Of a stretch of DNA of 59,126 nt, positions 44,682-54,608 are shown in pieces. Every line of letters begins with the position of its first letter. Within the stretch, counting starts at the first letter, position 1. The translations under genes were made by a program, and so were the position numbers. Location: NCBI RefSeq assembly GCF_030271255.1, contig NZ_JASJOM010000016.1:1-59126 (forward strand). The letters are read 5' to 3'. The notes under the pieces were generated by a model. It saw only the letters and a program-made list of their open reading frames with translations, searched no databases and was not told where the DNA came from. This stretch comes from Peribacillus folii. GTDB lineage: Bacteria > Bacillota > Bacilli > Bacillales > DSM-1321.

Positions 44682-46715
44682 ATGGAGTTTTTTCTTATTA
44701 TATTGGCCCTTCTAATCTTAATTGGAATGTCTAATGTAATTAACCATTTTATACCCTTTATACCTGTACCATTAATTCAAATTACATTGGGAGTTTTACT
44801 GGAGATCTTCCTAGCCATCCATGTCGAGTTGGAAACGGACCTATTTTTATTGCTGTTCATCGCACCCCTTTTATTCAATGATGGGAAGAACGTGCCGCGT
44901 ACAGCGCTTTGGAAGCTTAGGGCTCCCATTCTCATGCTTGCATTGGGCCTCGTGTTCCTGACGGTTTGGTCCGGCGGTTATTTAATTAACTGGTTGATCC
45001 CTTCCATCCCATTGCCGGCTGCATTTGCTCTAGCGGCGATATTGTCCCCTACAGATGTAGTGGCGGTCAGCGCCATGGCAAGCCGTGTCAAGCTGCCGAA
45101 AAGCATCTTGCATCTTCTTGAAGGCGAAGGGCTAATGAATGATGCTTCGGGTCTTGTGGCATTTAAATTCGCTGTTGCAGCTACAGTCACTGGTGTTTTC
45201 TCCTTGGTCGATGCAACGTTTAGTTTCATTTGGATTGCGATCGGCGGTTTTGTAGGCGGTGCTCTCATTGCCTTCATCATCATCAGACTGCGTGTGTTCC
45301 TTCGTCGTTTAGGCATGGAGGATGTTACGATGCACATGCTGATTCAAATCCTGACTCCTTTTATTATTTTCCTCGCTGTGGAGCATTTTCACCTTTCTGG
45401 AATTTTAGCAGTTGTCGCTGGGGGAATCGTCCATGCCATTGAACGGGATCGGGAAATATCACCGACAGTGGAGCTGCAGGTAGTTTCCAAAAGCACATGG
45501 TCTGTCATCTTATATGTGCTGAATGGACTTGTTTTCGTATTACTGGGCCTGCAAATCCCAGATGTGGCGCAAACCATATTCGAAGATCCGGCTTTCAATA
45601 ATGGACAGGTGATTGTTTATATCGTGATCATTACCCTTTTCCTTTTCGTTTTACGGTTCATTTGGCTCATGGCTGCCTGGTCAATCGGCTGGTTCACGAA
45701 AAAAGCAGGCGCCCAAAAACCGGATATGAAGGCGGCTGGGATCATTACCATTTCCGGAGTTCGTGGAGCTGTAACGTTAGCCGGTTCATTTTCCATTCCG
45801 TATGTATTGGCAGATGGCGGTCCTTTCCCGGAACGTTCGCTGATCATCTTCATTGCGGCAGGGGTCATCTTGCTGACATTGGTTGTCGCTAGTGTGTTCC
45901 TGCCAATCGTAGCACGGACGGATGAAGAGGAAGTCGTCGATAAGCAGGCTGACAAAACGAAAGCGGCTGCGATTCACACTCATCAAGCGGCCATTAAAGT
46001 TTTGGAATCGCAAATGACGGATGAAAACAGGGAAGCGGCGTTATCGATCATTTCAAGGTATCGTACGAAAATCAATGCCCTTTCCTACGTGGAACAAGAG
46101 AAAGAGCCCGCCGCAGTAAGAGAAGAAGAAAAGGCGCTTCGCTTCAAGGCACTCGAAGCAGAGGAGAGGTTCCTGGATAAGCTTATCAAGGATGAAAAAG
46201 TGGATAAAGAAACGGCATTCATATGCAAGGAATACATCCAGCGGATGGAGGGTGCTGTCACTAACCTGATGAAATTCCGCCTGTTGAGATCTGTAACACT
46301 ATTTAAAAGAAGTATGTTGAGAATCTTTAAATTATTTTTCCCAAACAAAACTGAAATAAGAAGAATCAATCTCGAGCGGCTTGAGAAGGTCAGGGACCTA
46401 AAAATCAGGATGTATAAAGCAGCCATTCAAGATATACAAGCTGGGATTACTGCCGAAAACCATGAGACCTCCTCGATGATCATTGAAGAATATAAAGTGC
46501 AGATTCTGAAATGCAAACGGGAAAATGGGGGCCGGATTCCTAGCAAAATGGTTGAATATGAAAGGGAGCTATTTTATAAGGCGATTCAGGCAGAACGCGA
46601 TGAAGTGCAGGAAATGTTTGAAACAAGAGAAATTTCCCGTGAATTGGCCAATATACTCCGCCAGCAAATCAATTTGCGTGAAGCAATGACGATCAACGAA
46701 AATACCCATTCATAG
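44682..46715 (+). CDS. nhaK: NhaK-type Na+(K+)/H+ antiporter (CPA1)
   Basis: This 677-residue protein has about twelve helices with CPA1 motifs (AILSPTDVVAVSAMA carrying the ion-binding Asp, LLEGEGLMNDASGLVAF, and ISGVRGAVTLAGS). A long cytoplasmic coiled tail from residue 420 to the end is rich in Glu, Lys and Arg. It most resembles B. subtilis NhaK (YvgP), which exchanges Na, K, Li or Rb for protons. AGAGGAAG lies 12 bases before the ATG, rather far; no better start exists because a stop codon lies upstream. Confidence 0.87.
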   Translation: MEFFLIILALLILIGMSNVINHFIPFIPVPLIQITLGVLLEIFLAIHVELETDLFLLLFIAPLLFNDGKNVPRTALWKLRAPILMLALGLVFLTVWSGGYLINWLIPSIPLPAAFALAAILSPTDVVAVSAMASRVKLPKSILHLLEGEGLMNDASGLVAFKFAVAATVTGVFSLVDATFSFIWIAIGGFVGGALIAFIIIRLRVFLRRLGMEDVTMHMLIQILTPFIIFLAVEHFHLSGILAVVAGGIVHAIERDREISPTVELQVVSKSTWSVILYVLNGLVFVLLGLQIPDVAQTIFEDPAFNNGQVIVYIVIITLFLFVLRFIWLMAAWSIGWFTKKAGAQKPDMKAAGIITISGVRGAVTLAGSFSIPYVLADGGPFPERSLIIFIAAGVILLTLVVASVFLPIVARTDEEEVVDKQADKTKAAAIHTHQAAIKVLESQMTDENREAALSIISRYRTKINALSYVEQEKEPAAVREEEKALRFKALEAEERFLDKLIKDEKVDKETAFICKEYIQRMEGAVTNLMKFRLLRSVTLFKRSMLRIFKLFFPNKTEIRRINLERLEKVRDLKIRMYKAAIQDIQAGITAENHETSSMIIEEYKVQILKCKRENGGRIPSKMVEYERELFYKAIQAERDEVQEMFETREISRELANILRQQINLREAMTINENTHS

Positions 46716-46724
46716 AACGTAAAG

Positions 46725-46756
46725 AGCGCTGCCAATTTCCTCGGCGGCGCTTCTTT
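46725..46756 (+). terminator. Terminator of the antiporter gene
   Basis: Arms AGCGCTGCC and GGCGGCGCT (one G-T pair) are followed by TCTTTC. Confidence 0.75.
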
Positions 46757-46826
46757 CGTTCATGGAGGAATTGCTGCCGGATGCATCGAATGAATAAAGT
46801 AACCAAAATGGAGGAGTGTGCTTTCA

Positions 46827-47345
46827 ATGAAACAGGATCAGAAAATCGGGCCCATCACATTAACCCCTTATGTACAGGAGCATCATCACCTTTTGTCCCA
46901 GTTTTACTTGCCGGATACACAAACCCCTTTTTCCGCGCTGCCAGAAGAATCATTGAAATACTGCCAAGTAGATGGAGATAGGCATCCCTTCGTTATAGTG
47001 GCAGGTGGAATACTTGTAGGCTTTTTCGTTTTACATGTCGGCGATAACATTAGCCCTTTCACCACTGATAAGAAAGCGATATTGCTGCGAGGATTGCTTA
47101 TTGATCGAAGATACCAAGGAAGGGGGATTGCGATGAAAGCTTTGCGAATCCTTCCGCCATTCGCAAAAGGAATTTTTCCGGATAAGGAATCGCTTATTTT
47201 GGCAGTGGACGAAATGAATGTGATGGCGAAAACCCTTTATTTGAAATCGGGATATCGGAATACAGGGGTCCAAAAGGAAGGCAGAAGCGGCTGGATGCAG
47301 ATCATGGAGTATCGGTTGAGTGGGTTGGATACAGATTTGGAATAA
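46827..47345 (+). CDS. GNAT-family N-acetyltransferase
   Basis: This 172-residue protein has a GNAT fold with the acetyl-CoA loop LLIDRRYQGRGIAMKAL and the C-terminal strand with MAKTLYLKSGYRNTG. The substrate is unknown. GGAGG precedes ATG 46827, while an in-frame GTG three codons earlier overlaps the ribosome site. A weak hairpin with a T-tail follows near 47417-47448. Monocistronic. Confidence 0.85.
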   Translation: MKQDQKIGPITLTPYVQEHHHLLSQFYLPDTQTPFSALPEESLKYCQVDGDRHPFVIVAGGILVGFFVLHVGDNISPFTTDKKAILLRGLLIDRRYQGRGIAMKALRILPPFAKGIFPDKESLILAVDEMNVMAKTLYLKSGYRNTGVQKEGRSGWMQIMEYRLSGLDTDLE

Positions 47346-47377
47346 GGAATGAACTTGAATTTACCGAAAACGGGGAA

Positions 47378-47449
47378 GGTCATTTTTCTTTGTCTAAATT
47401 GTTACATGACTTCTTAGAAAAATGACCGCTTTGAGTGGCTGTTTTTAAT
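47378..47449 (+). terminator. Mutually exclusive hairpins before hemY
   Basis: GGTCATTTTTCT (47378-47389) pairs perfectly with AGAAAAATGACC (47416-47427). The latter also forms the left arm of a weaker hairpin with AGTGGCTGTTTTT. Only one can form at a time. The simplest reading is termination of the GNAT transcript. Confidence 0.45.
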
Positions 47450-47513
47450 TATTCGCCTCCACTATGGTACACTTTACTTAATGTGAATTTCGTTAATCGA
47501 GGTGTAGTCCTAA

Positions 47514-48899
47514 ATGAAAACAGTCGTAGTCGTAGGTGGAGGCATTACCGGTCTATCAACGATGTATCATTTACAGCAAGCAAATAAATCGGCCAATCAA
47601 ACCGTACGTTTGATATTAATAGAAGGTAATGAAAAATTGGGCGGTAAAATCAGGACAGTTCATGATGGTCCATTTAAAATAGAGGCCGGGGCTGATTCCA
47701 TAGTAACGAGGAAGCAGAATGTAAAGCCATTTCTGAAGGAGCTGGGCCTGGAAGATCAAGTGGTCTACAATGCGACAGGGAAATCATTCATCCATACAGA
47801 TGGCATGCTTAAGAATATCCCTGAAGATGCTTTATTTGGCATTCCCATGAGCTTGGAGTCTTTGGCGAACAGTGAACTGGTCTCTGCACAAGGAAAGGTA
47901 GATGCCTTAAAGGATTTCTATACAAAAAATGAGAAGTTTACGAAAAATGACTCAATCGGCTTATTTCTTGAAAGCTTCTTAGGCAAGGAATTGGTGCAAA
48001 AGCAGATTTCCCCCGTCTTATCCGGTGTGTATTCCGGGAAATTGAATGAATTGACCATTGCGAAAACCCTACCGGAAATGCTTGATTATAAAAATGAATA
48101 TGGCAGCATCATCCGCGGCCTATCTGAAAATAAGGCTAAATACCAAAGCAAGGGAAATAAGAAATTCCTTTCCTTCAAAAACGGCCTGTCGGTCCTGATT
48201 GATCGCATGGAGGAATGCCTTGATAAGGTGGAAGTCATGAAAGGCGTCAAAGCGGAAAAAATAAGCAAGGATGGACGAGGATATATCATCGCCTTGGAAA
48301 ATGGAGAAACGCTCGAAGCGGACATCATCGTATTGAGTACGCCGCATACGGTTGCCCGGAAATTATTGAGTAATATGGAGCTGGATCAAGATTTTGCTGG
48401 CTTGATCGATAGTTCGATGATCAGCATTTATCTCGGATTCGATATCCCAGATAGCATGCTCCCTAAAGATGGTACGGGCTTCATTGCAGGTGATAATAGT
48501 GACTTGATATGCAATGCCTGTACTTGGACGAGCCGGAAATGGGAACATACGTCTGAAAACAATCAACTTTTGGTAAGGCTTTTCTATAAAAGCTCAAGTC
48601 CTGACTATGAAAGGTTACGTTCCCTTACGAAACCTGAGTTAATCGGGGTGGCCTTGCAGGACATTAAGAATAGCTTGGGGATATCGGGCACGCCGATAAC
48701 GAGTGAAGTGACCATATGGCATGAAAATATGCCGAACTATCATATCAAGCATCCTCAGATCGTTCAATCCTTGGAGGCGAAAATGGCCAAGGAATATCCG
48801 AACGTTTTGCTTGCGGGCTGTTCATACAATGGTGTCGGTATACCGGACTGTATTGCAGATGGGGAAAAGAAGGCGCGGGAAATTTATGAGAAGTTGTAA
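47514..48899 (+). CDS. hemY: Protoporphyrinogen/coproporphyrinogen oxidase HemY
   Basis: This 461-residue flavoenzyme oxidises the porphyrinogen ring late in heme synthesis; in Firmicutes the physiological substrate is coproporphyrinogen III (CgoX). The FAD dinucleotide fold VVGGGITGLS opens the protein, followed by GGKIRTVHDG and ending with AGCSYNGVGIPDCIADG. GAGGTG precedes the ATG. It is alone, not beside hemE and hemH as in B. subtilis, so a second copy may exist elsewhere. Confidence 0.92.
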   Translation: MKTVVVVGGGITGLSTMYHLQQANKSANQTVRLILIEGNEKLGGKIRTVHDGPFKIEAGADSIVTRKQNVKPFLKELGLEDQVVYNATGKSFIHTDGMLKNIPEDALFGIPMSLESLANSELVSAQGKVDALKDFYTKNEKFTKNDSIGLFLESFLGKELVQKQISPVLSGVYSGKLNELTIAKTLPEMLDYKNEYGSIIRGLSENKAKYQSKGNKKFLSFKNGLSVLIDRMEECLDKVEVMKGVKAEKISKDGRGYIIALENGETLEADIIVLSTPHTVARKLLSNMELDQDFAGLIDSSMISIYLGFDIPDSMLPKDGTGFIAGDNSDLICNACTWTSRKWEHTSENNQLLVRLFYKSSSPDYERLRSLTKPELIGVALQDIKNSLGISGTPITSEVTIWHENMPNYHIKHPQIVQSLEAKMAKEYPNVLLAGCSYNGVGIPDCIADGEKKAREIYEKL

Positions 48900-48904
48900 A
48901 GGGA

Positions 48905-48932
48905 GGTCTGCTAGCATGCAGGCCTTTTTTTT
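48905..48932 (+). terminator. Terminator of hemY
   Basis: Arms GGTCTGC and GCAGGCC (one G-T pair) with a 6-nt loop are followed by eight T. Confidence 0.88.
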
Positions 48933-48947
48933 AGGCTGAATTTTCAA

Positions 48948-48975
48948 TTGAAGTTTCTTATATTTCCTGTATAAT
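48948..48975 (+). promoter_or_regulatory. Sigma-A promoter of the pot regulator operon
   Basis: TTGAAG and TATAAT are separated by 16 bases, about 90 bases before the start codon of the XRE-cupin gene. Confidence 0.65.
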
Positions 48976-48999
48976 GAAACTCGTTAAATTAAACTGAAA

Positions 49000-49047
49000 G
49001 TTTACTTATATCAAACTTAAATGACGCAGGTTTACTATAAGTAAACC
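49000..49047. promoter_or_regulatory. Palindromic operator, probably for the XRE-cupin protein
   Basis: GGTTTACTATAAGTAAACC (49029-49047) is a perfect 8-bp dyad with a 3-base centre. A related half-site arrangement AGTTTACTTATA lies at 48999-49010. Both lie between the promoter and the regulator's start codon, suggesting autoregulation. Confidence 0.6.
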
Positions 49048-49063
49048 GATTGAGGGTAATACA

Positions 49064-49606
49064 ATGCAAATCGGAAAGAAAATAAAGAACCTCCGCCTGA
49101 AGAAAGGGTTGACCCAGGAGGAGCTGGGTGAAAGAACAGACCTAAGCAAAGGCTATATTTCGCAATTGGAAAGAGATCTAAGTTCCCCGTCAATAGAAAC
49201 CCTTTTCAATATTTTGGAAGTTCTTGGCTGCAAGCCGACGCAGTTCTTCGATGAAGAGGAACAGTTTCAAAAAGTGGTGTATGAAGAAGAAGCCCAAACA
49301 TTTTTTATCGATGAGGAACGAGGCTGCCAGATTCAGTGGCTCGTCCCCGAATCAAATGAGAAGGAAATGGAACCGATTCGTCTCACGCTTCAGGAAAAAA
49401 GCGAATTCAAACAATTCGAGCCGTCCTTATCGGAGACGTTCGGTTATGTATTAAGCGGAAGAGTCGTTGTAAGACTTGGCGCACATAAGTATTTAGCCCA
49501 TGCGGGGGAATCGATTTATTTTCACGCTTCTGACGAACATCAAATCATCAACGATTTCAATGGTCCCTCCGAATTACTGCTCGTGGTGACGAAATCATAT
49601 TTATAG
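49064..49606 (+). CDS. XRE-family regulator with C-terminal cupin
   Basis: This 180-residue protein has a helix-turn-helix (LTQEELGERTDLSKGYISQLE, residues 15-35) and a cupin barrel from about residue 105 (VLSGRVVVRLGAHKYLAHAG, then ASDEHQIIND). Regulators of this build (PuuR-like) sense polyamines or related compounds and stand beside polyamine transport genes. potA starts 72 bases later. A perfect palindrome just upstream is its probable own site. GAGGGT precedes the ATG. Confidence 0.88.
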   Translation: MQIGKKIKNLRLKKGLTQEELGERTDLSKGYISQLERDLSSPSIETLFNILEVLGCKPTQFFDEEEQFQKVVYEEEAQTFFIDEERGCQIQWLVPESNEKEMEPIRLTLQEKSEFKQFEPSLSETFGYVLSGRVVVRLGAHKYLAHAGESIYFHASDEHQIINDFNGPSELLLVVTKSYL

Positions 49607-49678
49607 ACTTTTAAACAAATGCAACCGCCCGTTTAGGGTAAAGATAGTTAAGTAGGTATCGGAAAGAGGGGAGTAGCT

Positions 49679-50788
49679 ATGGCAAATGAGAATATAATCC
49701 GCTTCGAGCAGGTTACGAAGCAATTCGATGATGATACGATAGTTCTCGATAACGTGAGCTTTGAAATCGAGAGAGGGAAGTTCTATACACTTTTGGGCCC
49801 TTCCGGATGCGGGAAGACAACGATCCTAAGATTGATTGCCGGTTTTACGGAGGCATCAAAAGGCGACATATATTTCGAAGGAAAAAAGATCAATAATGTA
49901 CCCGCCAATAAGAGGCAGGTCAATACGGTTTTTCAAGATTATGCCCTTTTCCCCCATTTGAATGTGTTTGAAAATGTAGCCTTCGGTTTGAGGATCAAAA
50001 AAATGAAGAACACGGAAGTGGAAAAAAAGGTGAAGGAAGCTCTCAGTTTTGTTAATTTGGATGGCTATGAAAAACGGGAGATCAGGGAAATGTCCGGCGG
50101 TCAGCGGCAGCGTGTCGCGATTGCCAGGGCGATTGTCAATGAACCTGAGGTCATCCTCCTGGATGAGCCGCTATCTGCCCTCGATTTGAAGCTGCGCACG
50201 GAAATGCAATATGAATTGCGTGAGCTCCAGCAGAGACTTGGTATTACGTTCATCTTCGTTACGCATGACCAGGAAGAGGCGTTGGCGATGTCTGACGAGA
50301 TCTTTGTCCTTAATAAAGGGAAAATCCAGCAAAGCGGGACTCCTACGGATATCTATGATGAACCGCTGAATCGATTCGTTGCCGATTTCATCGGTGAGTC
50401 GAATATCGTGAAAGGGAAAATGATCCAGGATTACCTCGTGGAATTCGTCGGAAGGCAGTTCGAATGTGTAGACCAGGGATTGAATAGTAATGAAGCTGTC
50501 GATATTGTCATTCGCCCGGAGGATTTAGAAATCACCTCCATCGATCGCGGGAAACTTCAAGTCCGGGTCGATTCCCAGCTATTCCGCGGTGTTCATTATG
50601 AAATCAGCTGCTATGACCATGATGGAAACGAATGGCTTGTCCAATCGACCAAAAAGGCGACGGTTGGCGATGAAATAGGTTTATACTTCGATCCGGAAGC
50701 CATTCATGTCATGAGATTGGGAGAAACCGAAGAGGAATTCGATAAGCGTCTGGAAGCGTATCATGATGAGGAAAGCCATGCAGAATAA
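49679..50788 (+). CDS. potA: Spermidine/putrescine ABC transporter ATPase PotA
   Basis: This 369-residue ATPase energises polyamine uptake. Walker A is GPSGCGKTT (near residue 42), the signature is MSGGQRQR, Walker B is [12 protein letters not shown], and a C-terminal TOBE domain follows from residue 280 (VIRPEDLEI). GAGGGGAG precedes the ATG. It overlaps potB and forms the operon potABCD with the XRE-cupin regulator in front. Confidence 0.94.
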   Translation: MANENIIRFEQVTKQFDDDTIVLDNVSFEIERGKFYTLLGPSGCGKTTILRLIAGFTEASKGDIYFEGKKINNVPANKRQVNTVFQDYALFPHLNVFENVAFGLRIKKMKNTEVEKKVKEALSFVNLDGYEKREIREMSGGQRQRVAIARAIVNEPEVILLDEPLSALDLKLRTEMQYELRELQQRLGITFIFVTHDQEEALAMSDEIFVLNKGKIQQSGTPTDIYDEPLNRFVADFIGESNIVKGKMIQDYLVEFVGRQFECVDQGLNSNEAVDIVIRPEDLEITSIDRGKLQVRVDSQLFRGVHYEISCYDHDGNEWLVQSTKKATVGDEIGLYFDPEAIHVMRLGETEEEFDKRLEAYHDEESHAE

Positions 50789-51581
50789 ACTATCGAAGAA
50801 TATATTCTTCATACCCTATGTCTTATGGATCGCCTTATTCGTAATCGCACCGATTCTGTTGATCCTTTACTATTCCTTTTTTGACATCGAAGGAAATCTA
50901 TCCTTGGTTAACTATCAGAAGTTCTTTACACCCGTATATTTAAAAATGACACTGAGTTCATTTTGGTATGCCTTCCTGATTACGGCCATATCACTTTTGG
51001 TCGCGTACCCGACCGCTTTATTGTTAACGAAAACGAAGCATAAGCAGCTGTGGCTGTTGCTGATCATCGTTCCTTCCTGGATCAACTTACTCTTGAAGGC
51101 TTATGCCTTCATTGGAATTTTTGGCACATATGGTGTGGCGAATGGTTTTCTCGAGGTAATCGGAATCGGCAGTCAGCAAATTCTCTTTACTGATTTCAGC
51201 TTCATCTTCGTTTCGGTTTATATCTTCATCCCGTTCATGATCCTGCCGATATTCAATGCGCTGGATGAACTGAATCCCACTCTTTTGGATGCAGCCAATG
51301 ACCTTGGCGCTTCAAGGTGGATGACCTTTCGTCGCGTCATTTTCCCATTGACGCTTGATGGTGTAAAGACGGGGTGCCAGGTCGTCTTCATCCCGGCGCT
51401 TTCATTGTTCATGCTTACAAGGCTGATTGCCGGGAACCGTGTCATCACGCTAGGTACTGCGATTGAACAGCATTTTCTCGTGACCCAGGATTGGGGAATG
51501 GGCTCGACGATTGCTGTGTTTTTGATTATTATCATGTTCCTGATTATGTTTGTAACGGGTAACCGAAAGCAGGGTGTGTAA
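50778..51581 (+). CDS. potB: Spermidine/putrescine permease PotB
   Basis: This 267-residue permease has six predicted helices and the EAA-type loop [21 protein letters not shown], which docks PotA. GAGGAAAG precedes ATG 50778, inside the end of potA; in-frame ATGs at 50763 and 50766 lie over that ribosome site. Confidence 0.93.
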   Translation: MQNKLSKNIFFIPYVLWIALFVIAPILLILYYSFFDIEGNLSLVNYQKFFTPVYLKMTLSSFWYAFLITAISLLVAYPTALLLTKTKHKQLWLLLIIVPSWINLLLKAYAFIGIFGTYGVANGFLEVIGIGSQQILFTDFSFIFVSVYIFIPFMILPIFNALDELNPTLLDAANDLGASRWMTFRRVIFPLTLDGVKTGCQVVFIPALSLFMLTRLIAGNRVITLGTAIEQHFLVTQDWGMGSTIAVFLIIIMFLIMFVTGNRKQGV

Positions 51582-51582
51582 A

Positions 51583-52386
51583 ATGAGCAATAAATTATCG
51601 CCATTATCCAAGGCGTTTCTCGTTTTAATTTTTCTCATACTCTATGCACCGATTTTCTTTTTAGTGTTTTACTCGTTCAACAGCGGCGGAACGATGTATG
51701 ACTTTAAAGGATTCACCATGGAGTGGTACAGGGAGCTGTTCAATGATACAAGGCTGCTGATCATCGTATTGAATACCCTTGTCATCGCGTTATTATCCGC
51801 TCTCATCGCTACGATCATAGGGGTGATTGGTGCGATCGGGATTCGTTCCTTTACGAGCAGCAAGGCAAAGAACACGGTATTGTCATTGAATAACGTATTG
51901 ATTGTCAGTCCTGATGTTATCATCGGCGCTTCCTTCCTGATTCTATTCACGATGGCAGGGATCAAGCTTGGATTCTACTCGGTGCTGCTTTCACATATTG
52001 CCTTCAGCATCCCGATCGTCGTGCTGCTTGTCCTGCCGAAGCTACAGGAGATGAGCCCAACCCTGATCGATGCGGCCCGTGATTTAGGGGCAAGCCGGTG
52101 GGATGTGTTGACGAAGGTTGTCCTTCCGTACATCTTGCCAGGCATTTTTGCGGGGTTTTTCATGGCACTCACCTATTCACTTGATGATTTTGCGGTGACG
52201 TTTTTCGTGACCGGCAATGGATTCTCCACTCTTTCCGTGGAAATCTATTCACTGGCCCGCCGCGGAATTTCATTGAATATCAATGCATTATCGACTCTGC
52301 TGTTTGTCGTGACATTGCTGCTGGTTATCGTGTATTACTTCATCACCCAGCGCGTTAGGCAGACGGGAATGGGGGGGAAACGATGA
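51583..52386 (+). CDS. potC: Spermidine/putrescine permease PotC
   Basis: This 267-residue permease is the partner of PotB, with six helices and the loop LIDAARDLGASRWDVLTKVVL. AGGGTG precedes ATG 51583, one base after the potB stop. Its stop overlaps the potD start by four bases (ATGA). Confidence 0.93.
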   Translation: MSNKLSPLSKAFLVLIFLILYAPIFFLVFYSFNSGGTMYDFKGFTMEWYRELFNDTRLLIIVLNTLVIALLSALIATIIGVIGAIGIRSFTSSKAKNTVLSLNNVLIVSPDVIIGASFLILFTMAGIKLGFYSVLLSHIAFSIPIVVLLVLPKLQEMSPTLIDAARDLGASRWDVLTKVVLPYILPGIFAGFFMALTYSLDDFAVTFFVTGNGFSTLSVEIYSLARRGISLNINALSTLLFVVTLLLVIVYYFITQRVRQTGMGGKR

Positions 52387-53456
52387 AAAAGCTTATCCAA
52401 CTGTTTTTGGTCATTGCCCTTGTTTCCGCTTTGCTATTATATACGATATCGAAATTGAATTCTTCGCAAGGATTTACGAGCAGCAATACACTCACCATTT
52501 ATAATTGGGGCGATTACATCGATACGGACCTGATCGACCGTTTTGAAGAGGAAACGGGCATCAAGGTCATTTACGAAACGTTCGATTCCAATGAGGCGAT
52601 GATGACGAAAATCGAACAGGGCGGTACGACTTATGATATTGCCATTCCATCTGAATATATGATTGATAAAATGAGGCAGGAAAACTTATTGGTTCCCTTG
52701 GATCATTCCAAGCTGCCGAATTTGAAAAATATTGACAAGCGCTTCATCGATCTGCCATTCGATCCGGGGAATAAATATTCCGTCCCTTATTTCTGGGGGA
52801 CAGTCGGGATTGTTTACAATTCCAAGATGCTCGGCGGGAAAAAGATCACGGGCTGGGCAGACCTCTGGGATAAGGACTTAAAAAATCAGATCCTCTTGAC
52901 GGATGGCGCCAGGGAAGTCATGGGCATGGGCCTGAACTCCTTGAACTATTCATTGAATGATACCGATGAAGCTCACCTTCAAGAGGCGAAGACCAAGCTC
53001 GATGCGCTCACTCCCAATGTCAAGGCGATCGTCGGGGATGAAAGCCGCATGCTATTGGAGGCCCAGGAGGCGGCGATTGGCCTTGTGTGGTCTGGCGTTG
53101 CTTCGGAAATCATGGCTGAAAATGAAGATCTCGAATACGTCGTTCCAAAAGAGGGATCGAATCTTTGGTTTGATAATATGGTCATTCCGAGGACGACGAA
53201 AAATGTCGATGCTGCCCACCAGTTCATCAACTTCATGCTTGACCCTGAAGTGGCCGCGCAGAATGCTGAATATGTAAGCTATTCGACACCCAATAAAGAA
53301 GCTTTGAGATATATGCCAAAAGAGGTGGTGGAGGATGAACGTTTTTATCCATCACCAGAACTGACGGAGAAGCTTGAGGTGTATGAAAACCTCGGGAAGA
53401 AAAACTTGGCACGCTACAATGAACTTTTTCTGGAATTCAAAATGCATCGCAAATAA
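52383..53456 (+). CDS. potD: Spermidine/putrescine-binding protein PotD
   Basis: This 357-residue binding protein captures polyamines outside the membrane. The mature part starts with TLTIYNWGDYID and continues with DSNEAMMTKIEQGGTTYDIA and PYFWGTVGIVYN, all typical of PotD. The N terminus (LIQLFLVIALVSALLLYTI) is hydrophobic but has no lipobox cysteine and no clear signal-peptidase site, so it may stay anchored by an uncleaved helix. GGGGGGAAACG precedes the ATG. Confidence 0.93.
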   Translation: MKKLIQLFLVIALVSALLLYTISKLNSSQGFTSSNTLTIYNWGDYIDTDLIDRFEEETGIKVIYETFDSNEAMMTKIEQGGTTYDIAIPSEYMIDKMRQENLLVPLDHSKLPNLKNIDKRFIDLPFDPGNKYSVPYFWGTVGIVYNSKMLGGKKITGWADLWDKDLKNQILLTDGAREVMGMGLNSLNYSLNDTDEAHLQEAKTKLDALTPNVKAIVGDESRMLLEAQEAAIGLVWSGVASEIMAENEDLEYVVPKEGSNLWFDNMVIPRTTKNVDAAHQFINFMLDPEVAAQNAEYVSYSTPNKEALRYMPKEVVEDERFYPSPELTEKLEVYENLGKKNLARYNELFLEFKMHRK

Positions 53457-53462
53457 CAAATG

Positions 53463-53507
53463 AAAAAGCATGGTGTAATGGAGTATCCCATCACGCCATG
53501 CTTTTTT
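53463..53507 (+). terminator. Terminator of potABCD
   Basis: Arms AAAAAGCATGG and CCATGCTTTTT enclose a partly paired centre, with a T-rich tail. Confidence 0.88.
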
Positions 53508-53670
53508 CCGTATGCTTACCGGGGAAATCCGCAAGGCACAAAAATTTCAGCGAGGATATAAGTATGGTAGTATGATGACTGGTTGGTTCAATTAGCCGCG
53601 GTCAGTTCAATCTTAAGGATTAATTAATATTTAAGCACTATCATTACAGAAAAAATAAGGGAGATTATTC

Positions 53671-54561
53671 ATGAAACTTTTTAGAAGCACGAAGGCATAT
53701 GTTTGGGCAGGGTCTATATTGATCATTGCCGGTATCATGGCATTTGCGATGGTATCGTCGATGGGGAAAACAGTAGCGAGCATAGACGGCGAGAAAATCA
53801 ATGAGGATGAGCTGCATGATGCGCTCGTTGCGGGATATGGAGCAGATACATTAGACCTTTTGATCACGAATAAGTTGATCGAAATGGAAGCGAAAAAAGC
53901 TGGGATTAAAATAAAGGATGAAGAAATTCAGAAGGAAATCGATAACATGGCTGCCTCCTACGGCGATGAAAAGGGCCTCAAGGAGCAGTTGGAAGCAAGC
54001 GGGTCATCCATGGAAGCTTTGAAAAAGGACGTGGTTGTTTATCTTCAAACGAGAAAGCTGGTAGAACCGAGAATTACCGTGACGGATGATGAAATCAGCA
54101 CCTATTTTGAAGACAATAAAGATACCTTTGCACAGGCGGAGCAAGTCGAGGCTAGCCATATTTTAGTCGAAGACGAAAAAACGGCTAAAAAAGTAGCTAA
54201 AGAAATTGCGGATGGCGGAGATTTTGCCAAACTGGCCGCCGAATATTCTACCGATACGCAAACGGCGAGTAAAGGCGGCAGCTTAGGGTATTTTGGGAAA
54301 GGTGATATGGCCGCCGAATTCGAGGATGCTGCCTTTGATCTTGACATAGACAAAGTCAGCGAACCGGTCAAAACCGAATATGGCTACCATATCATTAAAG
54401 TCACTGGTAAGAAGGAAGCAAAAAAAGCGAACCTGGAAGATAGTAAAGAGGCGATCAAAGAAACGCTTATCACGGAGCGATTGCAGGAGGAATATCCTGC
54501 TTGGGTGGCAGAAGTGAAAAAAGAACATGATATAACGAATACCTTAACGGAGACTGAATGA
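53671..54561 (+). CDS. PrsA-like foldase (parvulin peptidyl-prolyl isomerase)
   Basis: This 296-residue protein has an N-terminal helix (VWAGSILIIAGIMAFAMV), a SurA/PrsA-like helical region, and a parvulin domain at about residues 160-250 (ASHILVEDEKTAKKVAKEI, GGSLGYFGKGDM, EYGYHIIKV). PrsA folds exported proteins at the outer membrane face. The usual lipobox cysteine is missing, so this copy would be held by a transmembrane anchor. AGGGAG precedes the ATG. It has its own terminator. Confidence 0.88.
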   Translation: MKLFRSTKAYVWAGSILIIAGIMAFAMVSSMGKTVASIDGEKINEDELHDALVAGYGADTLDLLITNKLIEMEAKKAGIKIKDEEIQKEIDNMAASYGDEKGLKEQLEASGSSMEALKKDVVVYLQTRKLVEPRITVTDDEISTYFEDNKDTFAQAEQVEASHILVEDEKTAKKVAKEIADGGDFAKLAAEYSTDTQTASKGGSLGYFGKGDMAAEFEDAAFDLDIDKVSEPVKTEYGYHIIKVTGKKEAKKANLEDSKEAIKETLITERLQEEYPAWVAEVKKEHDITNTLTETE

Positions 54562-54570
54562 GGCTCGGAA

Positions 54571-54608
54571 GGCTTCGGGATGCTAGAGCATCCCGATGCC
54601 TTTTTTTT
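54571..54608 (+). terminator. Terminator of the prsA-like gene
   Basis: Arms GGCTTCGGGATGCT and AGCATCCCGATGCC are followed by eight T. Confidence 0.9.
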
